Part shown: piece after piece, positions 1-7,989 of the stretch
Layout of the letters: the number at the start of each line of letters is the position of its first letter
How positions within the stretch are numbered: the first letter of the stretch is position 1
Origin: Bacteroides sp.
GTDB taxonomy: Bacteria; Bacillota; Clostridia; Oscillospirales; Acutalibacteraceae
Direction: 5' to 3'
Length of the DNA: 64,000 nucleotides
NCBI GenBank assembly: GCA_023665085.1
Contig: JAMPEQ010000002.1
Location: forward strand, 1 to 64,000
The notes under the pieces: model-generated
Seen by the model: the letters and a program-made list of their open reading frames with translations, nothing else
The model's database searches: none
Told to the model about the DNA's origin: nothing
Translations under genes and position numbers: made by a program

Positions 1-48
1 ATTGATGACATCCAAAAGGGTGATACTGACTTGGATTTTGGTGACTAA
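1..48 (+). CDS. C-terminal end of an upstream gene (partial)
   Basis: An open frame enters from the left edge and stops at TAA (46-48). The 15 visible residues are acidic (many Asp) and show no recognisable motif. The stop overlaps the next gene's ATG by one base (TAATG), which suggests co-transcription and translational coupling with the lipoprotein gene. Function cannot be judged from this fragment. Confidence 0.6.
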   Translation: MDDIQKGDTDLDFGD

Positions 49-590
49 TGAAAAAGCAAATACTTATAATTTCAGTATTCGTTATTATAGTCAGTATTTT
101 TGTGTCCTGTTCTGCTAACAGCAGTAGTGAAAGTATTTCAACTACTGCTGTTACGGACAGTAAAGGCACAACGCATTATTACGAACCTGTTACAGATAAT
201 AATGGTAATGTATCAACAACAGAAAAGGAACAAGGTGTTTTTGCTGAAATTGAAACACAATCAAACGGCAAGGCAGTTACCAAGAAAAATGGTACATATG
301 TTACAAATGAACATACAACAGTTCTTCCGATTGAAAGCACAGCAAACAGCACAACTACCTCAACAACACAAAAATCAACATCTGATACCACAACGGATAT
401 TGGTGATGCTGATAACGAGGTTGAATTTGAGCCTGATAAAACCACATCAAACTCAAGACCGACTATAACAACTACTACTGAAAAAGAAACAACAAATACA
501 ACAAATACAACAAATACAACAAAAACTACTACAAAAAAAGAAACGCAACCAGCTACTGATAAAGACGGCTGGATTACAAAGTGGTATTAA
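48..590 (+). CDS. Thr/Ser-rich secreted lipoprotein, unknown function
   Basis: 180 residues. The N-terminus has a basic start, a hydrophobic stretch (about 5-20) and a lipobox ending VSC at Cys21, so it should be a lipoprotein anchored on the outer face of the membrane. Residues 22-95 contain a loosely repeated pattern of the type TDSKGTTHYYEPV / KNGTYVTNEHTTV. Residues 95-170 are a low-complexity Thr/Ser/Asn/Lys linker. The protein ends in a short aromatic tail (DGWITKWY). The start is fixed by the TAATG overlap with the preceding gene. I do not recognise a family. Thr-rich linkers recur in four other proteins of this window (DUF5050-type, small lipoprotein, efflux adaptor, DUF3048), so this is a lineage habit. 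A bidirectional terminator follows. Confidence 0.8.
   Translation: MKKQILIISVFVIIVSIFVSCSANSSSESISTTAVTDSKGTTHYYEPVTDNNGNVSTTEKEQGVFAEIETQSNGKAVTKKNGTYVTNEHTTVLPIESTANSTTTSTTQKSTSDTTTDIGDADNEVEFEPDKTTSNSRPTITTTTEKETTNTTNTTNTTKTTTKKETQPATDKDGWITKWY
489..524 (+). repeat. 9-bp tandem repeat in the Thr-rich coding region
   Basis: Four head-to-tail copies of ACAACAAAT, the last one ending in A, encode Thr-Asn-Thr triplets inside the lipoprotein. The unit is a multiple of three, so slippage would lengthen or shorten the linker without breaking the frame. Confidence 0.85.
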
Positions 591-607
591 AAACAAATTT
601 ACAACAT

Positions 608-648
608 AAAAAATCACTCATTTATTCGTTAAATGGGTGATTTTTTAT
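608..648. terminator. Bidirectional terminator between convergent genes
   Basis: A long stem (AAAATCACTCATTT with its near-complement, one G-T pair) has an A-run on one side and a T-run on the other. It can therefore end both the lipoprotein transcript (+) and the spoVAD-region transcript (-). Confidence 0.85.
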
Positions 649-684
649 TGTCAGACAATTCTTATTTTGTTCGACTTTATTTAG

Positions 685-843
685 CTATGATTTATTAATA
701 TCCTTCGCATTTTTTAATACTAATATTCCTTGTATTATCATAAGTGCTATTGCAAAAATTCTTACAACACCTGAAATAATATCAAGAGCATTTGATATTT
801 CACGAAAAGAACCTGCCAACTTAAGATTATTTAAAATTTTCAT
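685..843 (-). CDS. 52-residue single-span membrane protein coupled to spoVAD
   Basis: I chose the ATG at 843 because it follows the spoVAD stop by one base (TAG-T-ATG) and has GGAGGTG upstream. A longer reading from 936 would only overlap spoVAD. The peptide has a charged N-terminus (about 1-18), one hydrophobic helix (about 20-42) and a short Lys/Asp tail. In Bacillus-type operons spoVAD is followed by spoVAE, a multi-span protein over 100 residues long. This product is far too short for that and I see no SpoVAE match. Its position suggests a role next to SpoVAD in the spore membrane, but that is an inference from context only. Confidence 0.65.
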   Translation of the reverse strand: MKILNNLKLAGSFREISNALDIISGVVRIFAIALMIIQGILVLKNAKDINKS

Positions 844-844
844 A

Positions 845-1855
845 CTACACCTCCAGCCATACTGCATGAGCAATACCAGGAATAGAATTACCCTGCTTGC
901 TGGAGGTTGGCGACATAAGCGCACCGGTTGCAACAAAAAGCAATTTTTTCAGTTTTCCCTGTTCCATCTGCTTAAGAATATGAGAGCAAAGCACTGACGC
1001 ACTGCAGCCGCAGCCTGATCCGCCTGAATTTACATCCTGCTCTGCAAGATCAAATATCATCAAGCCACAGTCCTTATGATTATTTTTTATATCAATGCTA
1101 TGCTCTTTCTTTAAAATTTCATAAAGAAGATTACTTCCTGTAAAGCCTAGATCACCTGTCAGAATCATATCAAAGTCAGCGGGTTTTGTTCCTGTATCCA
1201 TAAAAAAGCTATACAAAGTATCAGCGCATGCAGGTGCCATTGCCGCACCCATATTGTTAGCATCGGTAATACCATAGTCAACAATTTTTCCTATATGTGC
1301 TGCTTTGACCTTAATTTCATTTTCAGCATTTTTACTTTTTTCAACAACTGCACTTCCTGCACCTGTAACAGTCCACTGAGCTGTTGGAGGGCGCTGACCG
1401 CCGTATTCAAGAGGAAAACGAAATTGCCTTTCACTTGAGCAGAAGTGACTTGATGTGCCTGCAACAATACAGTCTGCACCACTATCAACCAACATAGAAC
1501 CTACCGAGAGCGACAAAGCCATTGTAGAACACGCACCAAACAAACCGATTGAGGATATATTCAAGTCCTTAAGTGCAAAGGCTGATCCCATACACTGATC
1601 AAGCAAATCACCGCTAAGGATATAGTCCACCTCAGAAGGACTTTTAGAAGCACTTGCCATGGCTCTTATAATTGCATCATGAAGCATTGCTGATTCTGCA
1701 AGTTCATATGACTGCTGTCCCATAGAAGTATCTTCAAAAATCGCATCAAAATTCTTTGCCAGAGGTCCTTCTCCCTCTTTTTTACCAACAACGCCTGCAT
1801 GACCTGTAATAACAGGCGGAGTATCAAAAATCATTGTTTTTCCTTTTTTGTGCAT
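845..1855 (-). CDS. spoVAD: Stage V sporulation protein AD
   Basis: 336 residues, close to family length. SpoVAD has a thiolase-like fold. In Bacillus it binds dipicolinic acid and works with the other SpoVA proteins to load DPA into the forespore and release it at germination. Seen here: the family N-terminus (IFDTPPVITGHAGVVGKKEG), the FGACSTM segment at the thiolase nucleophile position, and the Gly/Cys-rich stretch SGGSGCGCSASV near the C-terminus. No spoVAC or spoVAE lies beside it; only a 52-residue membrane protein follows, coupled by one base. The start at 1855 has GAGGTG seven bases upstream, and that Shine-Dalgarno is the 3' arm of a hairpin (1863-1889). It indicates a sporulating organism. 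Confidence 0.93.
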   Translation of the reverse strand: MHKKGKTMIFDTPPVITGHAGVVGKKEGEGPLAKNFDAIFEDTSMGQQSYELAESAMLHDAIIRAMASASKSPSEVDYILSGDLLDQCMGSAFALKDLNISSIGLFGACSTMALSLSVGSMLVDSGADCIVAGTSSHFCSSERQFRFPLEYGGQRPPTAQWTVTGAGSAVVEKSKNAENEIKVKAAHIGKIVDYGITDANNMGAAMAPACADTLYSFFMDTGTKPADFDMILTGDLGFTGSNLLYEILKKEHSIDIKNNHKDCGLMIFDLAEQDVNSGGSGCGCSASVLCSHILKQMEQGKLKKLLFVATGALMSPTSSKQGNSIPGIAHAVWLEV

Positions 1856-1889
1856 AATAAAACACCTCGGTTATATTTTAACCGAAGTG
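1856..1889 (-). promoter_or_regulatory. Terminator-like hairpin that sequesters the spoVAD ribosome binding site
   Basis: In minus-strand RNA an 11-bp stem (5' arm CACUUCGGUUA, 3' arm UAACCGAGGUG, one U-G pair, 5-nt loop) is followed by UUUUAUU and then the spoVAD ATG. The 3' arm carries the GAGGUG Shine-Dalgarno. The structure could terminate transcripts from the upstream amylase gene, block spoVAD translation on read-through RNA, or both. The + strand version has a C-A mismatch where the minus RNA has the G-U pair, which fits function in the minus transcript. Confidence 0.7.
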
Positions 1890-1916
1890 CTTAAAATTAT
1901 TTATCAAAAATTTTTA

Positions 1917-3779
1917 TCAGCTGTTTATTCTTGACAACATTGTATATCTTTTCGGCGGAAGAGTTACTTTTCCGCTCTCACATGAAAAATCAAAAAAGCT
2001 GTATGAATTATTCCACTCATCACCGACAGTTATTGTAACAGGCAAATCATCATTATTAACAGCCACAAGAACTGAGCCGTTTTCATTATCTCTTGTATAT
2101 GCTATAGACGAATTTTCACTATAGAAAATATTAAGTTCACCGTCAGCAAGTGCTTTTGTTCCGCGTCTTATTTCACCAAGACGTTTATACCATTTCAAAA
2201 GCTCATTATTGATATTATCCCAATCCATACAAGCTCTGTTAAAGGGATCTTTCATGCCCTGCATACCAATTTCATCACCATAATATATTGACGGCACTCC
2301 CGGCAGAGTAAACTGAATAAGCGAAGCCATTTTCAGCATAGAAACACCCTTGAGATAATCATATGCAGACAGAGTATTATGTTCATATTGCCAATGTCTG
2401 TCCTTACCTTCACTATCAGCTCCTGCAAGGCGGGTAATTGCTCTTTCGGTATCATGTGTTCCGATATGATTCATCAGCACATTAAGCACCTGCGGAGGAT
2501 AGTTCTCAACAATACTCATAACACTGTCAGCGAAGTAACTGCTGTTGCCATAACGAACAAAATTGAGCACAGCATCTGCAAATGGATAATTCATGACAGA
2601 ATCAAGTTCTTCTCCAAGAAGATATTTTCTGCGTTCCCCATAAGCAAATTTATTTGTGGCATCCTCCCAAACCTCGCCAATAATTATAGCATCACTGTTC
2701 TCCTCTTTAACAGCTTTTCGCAAATCATCAAGAAAAACATCAGGGAGTTCATCAGCAACATCAAGTCTCCATCCGCTTATTCCGCATCTAAGCCATTTGC
2801 GTAGAATGCCGTTTTTACCGCAGATATACTCACGATAACTTTCATCCTCTTCTATAATTTCAGGAAGAAGCTTTATTCCCCACCATGCATGGTAATTATC
2901 AGGATAATCTATAAATTTGTACCATGAATAATATGGACTGTTTTTGCTGTTATATGCACCGACATCATCATATCTGCCATACATATTAAAATATCTGCTG
3001 TCACAGCCTGTATGGCTGAATACACCGTCAAGTATAACTGATATTCCATATTTCTCTTTTGCGGTTTTACAAAGGCTCTTCAGGTCATTTTCATTTCCTG
3101 CGAGACTGTCAATTTTTTCATAATCGGCAGTATCATACCTGTGATTTGAGTGTGCCTCAAAAATAGGATTTATATATATACAGCTGACTCCAAGCTCTGC
3201 AATATATGGAAGTTTTTCTTCAATTCCCTTAATATCACCGCCGAAGAAATCATTATTCCATATACCATTCATCTGCTCTTCACACCAAAATGGATCTTCT
3301 CCCCATCTGCGCATTACACGCTGATCAGGAACATTGCTCTTCTTCTTTTTTGAATTATAAAACCTATCAGGAAATATCTGATAAATAATGCCGCCTTTAA
3401 GAAAATCAGGCGTCTTGAAATTTTCGTCATAAACAGTCTGCTGAAAATCACTGCCGTCATAGGAAAAATCCCCTATACCCGATCCGATATTCTTTATCAT
3501 GCTTTTACCCCAAGGAGTATCAAGCTCAAAATGATAAAAGTACAAACCAGCAGTATCAGCACTGAAATGAAGTTCCCAATACTCTCGGTCGTTTCCGCAC
3601 ATACCTGCCCAGAACATACCATAATATGCTGTTTCTTCGCCCTCCTTAGTTATTGCAAGAGTTGCAGAAGAACAGCGGCAGTCTCTCGGAACGCAAAGTC
3701 TGAACTTGCATTTTTCATTAGTTGCCAATGCCGAAATTATTGACTTGTAGGATTTATTTCGTGAATTAAATACCTGCAT
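1917..3779 (-). CDS. GH13 alpha-glucan hydrolase, neopullulanase / cyclomaltodextrinase type
   Basis: 620 residues with no signal peptide, so intracellular. It probably hydrolyses alpha-1,4 bonds of imported maltodextrins, cyclodextrins or pullulan fragments. An N-terminal beta domain (about 1-120, CBM34-like) precedes the barrel, which opens at GGIIYQIFPDRF (129-140). The conserved GH13 regions are present: DGVFSH (251-256), GWRLD with nucleophile Asp340, GEVWED with acid/base Glu369, and NHIGTHD with Asp443. The long N-terminal domain and the MNGIW..FFGGD segment (about 170-182) point to the GH13_20 group, but exact substrate preference cannot be read from sequence. GlgP lies just upstream on the same strand, separated by a terminator. 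A weak promoter (TTTATG-N17-TATAAT, 3816-3844) may serve this gene alone. Confidence 0.9.
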   Translation of the reverse strand: MQVFNSRNKSYKSIISALATNEKCKFRLCVPRDCRCSSATLAITKEGEETAYYGMFWAGMCGNDREYWELHFSADTAGLYFYHFELDTPWGKSMIKNIGSGIGDFSYDGSDFQQTVYDENFKTPDFLKGGIIYQIFPDRFYNSKKKKSNVPDQRVMRRWGEDPFWCEEQMNGIWNNDFFGGDIKGIEEKLPYIAELGVSCIYINPIFEAHSNHRYDTADYEKIDSLAGNENDLKSLCKTAKEKYGISVILDGVFSHTGCDSRYFNMYGRYDDVGAYNSKNSPYYSWYKFIDYPDNYHAWWGIKLLPEIIEEDESYREYICGKNGILRKWLRCGISGWRLDVADELPDVFLDDLRKAVKEENSDAIIIGEVWEDATNKFAYGERRKYLLGEELDSVMNYPFADAVLNFVRYGNSSYFADSVMSIVENYPPQVLNVLMNHIGTHDTERAITRLAGADSEGKDRHWQYEHNTLSAYDYLKGVSMLKMASLIQFTLPGVPSIYYGDEIGMQGMKDPFNRACMDWDNINNELLKWYKRLGEIRRGTKALADGELNIFYSENSSIAYTRDNENGSVLVAVNNDDLPVTITVGDEWNNSYSFFDFSCESGKVTLPPKRYTMLSRINS

Positions 3780-3860
3780 AAATATCCCCTATTCAGTCAA
3801 TGAGCAGAACCCAATATTATAAAAAATAGTTTTCTGCACATAAAATCGTTTTTCTCTAAT

Positions 3861-3890
3861 AAAAGACACGGCATCATTTCCGTGTCTTTT
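3861..3890 (-). terminator. Terminator after glgP
   Basis: A perfect 11-bp stem AAAAGACACGG / CCGTGTCTTTT with an 8-nt loop. The T-run on the minus strand ends the glgP transcript before the amylase gene. Confidence 0.9.
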
Positions 3891-3911
3891 ATATTTATTA
3901 TAATAATTAAA

Positions 3912-6416
3912 TTACTTTGATTTTTTTGCAGTCTTTTTAACTGACTTTTTCTTATTATCTGTCTTTTTCTCTGCCATTGGCGCAGGCTTTTTTGATGACT
4001 TAGGCTTATCTGAAGCAAAGCTTACAGGCTTTGTATTCCAGATATCATTAGCATAGTCCATTATTGAACGATCCGCACTGAATATACCTGCTCCGCTTAT
4101 GTTCATCAGTGACATTTTAGCAAAACGCTCCTTGTCTCTGAATGCATCTGCAGAAATCTGCTGCGCCTTCTGATAATCAGCAAAATCAGCAAGCGCCATA
4201 TACTGATCAACATTTGTAAGAGAAGATGTAATTTCGCCAAACTGCTTTCCGTTCACACCCTGATTGATAAAATCAATTGCACCCTTTAACGCAGGATTAT
4301 TATTGATATACTGCATAGGGTTATAGCCGTCTCTTCTGAGATTATCAACCTCAGGAGTAGTCATACCAAAGATAAAGATATTATCTTCACCCACTGCATC
4401 ATAAATTTCAACATTAGCACCATCCATTGTACCAAGAGTAACAGCACCGTTGAGCATAAGCTTCATGTTACCTGTACCTGATGCCTCTGTTCCGGCAAGT
4501 GAAATCTGCTCACTGATATCTGCTGCAGGCATAAGAGCCTCTGCAAGAGATACGCTGTAATCTTCCATAAATACAATCTTAATTCTGCCCTTGATTTCAG
4601 GATCATTATTAACTACCTTTGCAAGTGCATCAATAAGCTCAATAATCTTTTTCGCCATAAAGTAACCGGGAGCAGCCTTTGAAGCAAATATATATGTTCT
4701 TGGCTGGAAGTCCATGTTCGGATTAGCCTTGAGCATCTGATACTGTGCGATAATATTAAGCACATTGAGCTGCTGTCTTTTATATTCATGAAGACGCTTA
4801 ACCTGAACATCAAAAATTGATGTAGGATCAATCTCAATGCCATTTTTCTTTTTTACAATTTCAGCAAAATGCTCTTTATTAGCAAGCTTTATACCGCTGA
4901 TTGTATCAAGCACCTGCTTATCGTCCTTATAATCACGAAGTTTGAGAAGCTCGTCACTCTTCGTGATAAATTCATCACCTATAAGTTCTGTAATAAGCTT
5001 TGTAAGCTTAGGGTTTGACTGGCAAATCCATCTTCTGAAAGCAATACCATTTGTTACATTCTTGAACTTATCGGGTGTAATTGTATAAAAATCATTAAAC
5101 ACTGTATCTTTAAGAATTTCTGAATGAAGAGCAGAAACACCGTTGACAGAATGAGAGCCTGCAACACAGAGGTTTGCCATTCTGACAACACCGCCTGAAA
5201 TGATAGCCATTCTCTCAACCTTATCGGCATCCTGAGTAGCACCCCATACATATGCTCTGAAACGATTGTCAATTTCCTTTGTAATTTCATGAATACGAGG
5301 AAGAAGTCGTCTGTATAAATCCTCACTCCAGCACTCCAGAGCCTCTTTCATAACAGTATGATTTGTATATGCTACTGTCTTGGTGACAATATTCCAAGCA
5401 CTATCCCAGTCATAACCGCATTCATCAAGCATTATTCTCATAAGCTCAGGAATTGCCATTGTAGGATGAGTGTCATTAATATGAATTGCAACCTTTTCAG
5501 GAAGATTATCAAGAGTGCCGTATTTTGTAAGATGGCGCTGAATGATATCCTGAATTGATGCTGAAACAAGGAAATACTGCTGACGAAGACGAAGAGACTT
5601 ACCCTCAGGAGTGTTGTCAGCAGGATAAAGTATTTTTGAAATTGCCTCTGCCATAGCAGACTGCTCCATAGCCTTAACATATGAGCCTGAATTAAATAGT
5701 GCCATATCAAGCTCTGGCTTTCTTGCAGCCCAGAGACGAAGTCTTGAAACACCCTTACCCTTACCTGAAACATACATATCATAAGGGATAGCGGTAACTA
5801 CATTACAATCTCTCTGCTCAACATGGTGATAATCACCATCCCAGCTATCATCAATCCAGCCTTCAAACTTAACCTCAACAGCTCTTTCCTCTCTTGGAAC
5901 AAGCCATACTTCACCGCCCGGAAGCCAGAAATCAGGCAGCTCCGTCTGCCAGCCATCTACAAGCTTCTGTTTGAAGATACCTGCCTCATAGCGAATAGAA
6001 TAGCCCATTGACTGAAAGCCGTTTGTTGCAAGTCCGTCAAGATAACAAGCTGCAAGTCGTCCGAGTCCACCGTTACCAAGACCTGCATCAGGCTCTTTTT
6101 CATAAAGCCAATCAAGCTTAACATCAAAAGAAGATAATGCTTCTTCAAATACATCTGTTAAATCAAGATTGTATAAATTGTTTTTTAAAGAACGGCCCAT
6201 AAGAAATTCCATACATAAATAGTAAATTTCTTTTGAATCCTGTCCTTTTGCTTCATCTCTGAATTCACCGTTCATTTCAGAGAGCATATCTCTGACTATC
6301 ATTGCAACGGCTTTATAATATTGCTCATTAGTAGCATTTTTAGGATCAACACCGAAGAAATGGCTCAGCTTGTTGCTGATGGCTTTCTTAGCCTGTGCAA
6401 CTGTCAATTTTTTCAT
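3912..6416 (-). CDS. glgP: Glycogen/starch phosphorylase with a Lys-rich C-terminal tail
   Basis: 834 residues. It removes glucose from the non-reducing ends of glycogen or maltodextrin as glucose-1-phosphate, using PLP, in the cytoplasm. Seen: the N-terminal GLGNGGLGRLAACYLDG motif, HINDTHPT, the PLP-site segment GTGNMK with Lys652, and NGAVTLGTMDGANVEI directly after it. Normal family homology ends near residue 798 (NDIWNTKPV). The last 36 residues are a basic, disordered tail with 14 Lys plus Ala, Pro and Ser, which is not part of the family. A GGAGG site precedes the ATG. The downstream products fit the phosphohexomutase at 27 kb and the GH13 enzyme next door. Confidence 0.97.
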   Translation of the reverse strand: MKKLTVAQAKKAISNKLSHFFGVDPKNATNEQYYKAVAMIVRDMLSEMNGEFRDEAKGQDSKEIYYLCMEFLMGRSLKNNLYNLDLTDVFEEALSSFDVKLDWLYEKEPDAGLGNGGLGRLAACYLDGLATNGFQSMGYSIRYEAGIFKQKLVDGWQTELPDFWLPGGEVWLVPREERAVEVKFEGWIDDSWDGDYHHVEQRDCNVVTAIPYDMYVSGKGKGVSRLRLWAARKPELDMALFNSGSYVKAMEQSAMAEAISKILYPADNTPEGKSLRLRQQYFLVSASIQDIIQRHLTKYGTLDNLPEKVAIHINDTHPTMAIPELMRIMLDECGYDWDSAWNIVTKTVAYTNHTVMKEALECWSEDLYRRLLPRIHEITKEIDNRFRAYVWGATQDADKVERMAIISGGVVRMANLCVAGSHSVNGVSALHSEILKDTVFNDFYTITPDKFKNVTNGIAFRRWICQSNPKLTKLITELIGDEFITKSDELLKLRDYKDDKQVLDTISGIKLANKEHFAEIVKKKNGIEIDPTSIFDVQVKRLHEYKRQQLNVLNIIAQYQMLKANPNMDFQPRTYIFASKAAPGYFMAKKIIELIDALAKVVNNDPEIKGRIKIVFMEDYSVSLAEALMPAADISEQISLAGTEASGTGNMKLMLNGAVTLGTMDGANVEIYDAVGEDNIFIFGMTTPEVDNLRRDGYNPMQYINNNPALKGAIDFINQGVNGKQFGEITSSLTNVDQYMALADFADYQKAQQISADAFRDKERFAKMSLMNISGAGIFSADRSIMDYANDIWNTKPVSFASDKPKSSKKPAPMAEKKTDNKKKSVKKTAKKSK

Positions 6417-6471
6417 ACAAATCCTCCAAAAATTATAATATTTATTATCTGTTTTTATATCTGCTTTGTTA

Positions 6472-6500
6472 ATTATATACTAAAATGTCAAATATTGCAA
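6472..6500 (-). promoter_or_regulatory. Predicted sigma-A promoter of glgP
   Basis: Minus strand TTGCAA-N17-TATAAT, with the -10 box at 6472-6477, about 55 nt before the glgP ATG. No terminator is visible after the flippase gene, so glgP may also receive read-through. Confidence 0.6.
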
Positions 6501-6542
6501 TAGTAACAACAGATAATAGAATGATATATAATATTATTATGC

Positions 6543-7970
6543 CTAATTTCGCTTTTTCTTTAAAAATTTTCCTAAAATCAAATGTAAAAGTTCTTTAATC
6601 TGATTTATATTTGCCAATACCATAAAGGCTAACAGAATTGCTTCGACAGCATAAAGTACAATTCCCGATTTAAGCCACAGCATCATGGCACTCTGAGCTA
6701 TAAGAATTGCGGTTTCCAGAATCAAAGTAGGCATCTGGAAATTAATCTTTACATATTTTCTGGTGTTTATTCCCCTGGTAACAAATACCACAAGAAATGC
6801 ACAAACAGTTGCAATTGCTGCACCATTTGCACCCATTCTTGGTATAAATATAATATTAAGGACTACATTTGTAACTGCACCTGACATGGCAGTAAGCAGT
6901 GCCATAAGTGACTTCTTCTCCGCCATATAAACTGATGCAAGGAAATTAACAATACATGAATATGTTGTAGCAATGATAAGAATAGGAACAAATTTCCACG
7001 AATCATAATATGACGGGGCAACAAGAATTTTAGTAAACAGCTGACAGAACAGGATAAGAGCTGATGCAACTGAAAATACACCGCCGCTGTAAACAGAAAA
7101 TACCTTTGAAAAAAATCTTGCCTTTTTCTTATCTCCGTATTCATCAACAGCAGAAAGCTGCCATGCATCAATAAATATCTGTGAAAACAGTATTACAAAA
7201 TTCGGTATTTTTGATGCCGCTGTATATAATCCGTTAGCAGATGAGCCTATAAAATAAGTTACCATATACCTGTCAGACACATTTATTATCCACCACAAAA
7301 TAACAGTAGGAATAAGAGGAACGCAATATTTAAGCATCTGTCCCCAAATGCCTTTTTCAATAAGTCTTGGTTTTACATACTTATACAGTTTTGCCGATAT
7401 AATATAAAAGATTATTGAGCAGGCATCAGAAGCAATAATTGCAAGAATATAGCCTGTAACACCCATCTTCAGCGGACTGAGGAACAAAAATGTAAACAGG
7501 AGTGTTGTTGCAGTGGCAATTATACCGTCAACAGCATAAAGCTTGACTTTACCGCTTCCGCGGACAAACTGCTGGCAAAGCTGTCTGAAGCCCGAAACAA
7601 GAACAAATACATATATCAGTATAATATATTCGCCCAGCTTAAAATCATTAATCTTTATAAGACTTATAGGATAAGCAAAAAACAGAAATGCAATAAAGCC
7701 AAGCAAAGTAGTTCTTACACCTACAGTGAGAACATCCTCTTTGTTTTTCGCCTTATCTAAAGAAAACCTTAATGCCGCACTATTCACCTGCAGTGTAACA
7801 ATAGGTATAAGCACATTAACTGTCTGCTGTATAAGATCTGCCGAGCCGTAATCCGCTGTTGTCATCATGCGTGTAACAAACGGCATCAGCAAAAAGGATA
7901 GTGCCTTTGATGAAAATGTACCAATAGCAAATATTATTGTATTTGAAAACAGTTTTTTATACTTGTCCAA
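6543..7970 (-). CDS. Polysaccharide flippase (MOP/MVF superfamily, Wzx-like)
   Basis: 475 residues with about 12-14 hydrophobic segments and a basic cytoplasmic end (KFLKKKRN). Such proteins flip lipid-linked oligosaccharides or teichoic-acid precursors across the membrane. The N-terminus (FSNTIIFAIGTFSSKALSF) is typical of the family. The start is TTG (7970): an AAAGGAGATG site lies 10 nt upstream and no closer ATG exists. It sits 19 nt after the propeller-protein gene and is probably the last gene of the proB-proA operon, an odd partner for proline synthesis. The substrate cannot be inferred because no glycosyltransferases adjoin. Confidence 0.85.
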   Translation of the reverse strand: MDKYKKLFSNTIIFAIGTFSSKALSFLLMPFVTRMMTTADYGSADLIQQTVNVLIPIVTLQVNSAALRFSLDKAKNKEDVLTVGVRTTLLGFIAFLFFAYPISLIKINDFKLGEYIILIYVFVLVSGFRQLCQQFVRGSGKVKLYAVDGIIATATTLLFTFLFLSPLKMGVTGYILAIIASDACSIIFYIISAKLYKYVKPRLIEKGIWGQMLKYCVPLIPTVILWWIINVSDRYMVTYFIGSSANGLYTAASKIPNFVILFSQIFIDAWQLSAVDEYGDKKKARFFSKVFSVYSGGVFSVASALILFCQLFTKILVAPSYYDSWKFVPILIIATTYSCIVNFLASVYMAEKKSLMALLTAMSGAVTNVVLNIIFIPRMGANGAAIATVCAFLVVFVTRGINTRKYVKINFQMPTLILETAILIAQSAMMLWLKSGIVLYAVEAILLAFMVLANINQIKELLHLILGKFLKKKRN

Positions 7971-7989
7971 TTCAGTACATCTCCTTTAC

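Noticed and set aside
100-468. 122-residue plus-strand frame
   Set aside because: A second frame inside the Thr-rich lipoprotein, rich in Gln because of the ACA/CAA repeats; no start signals.
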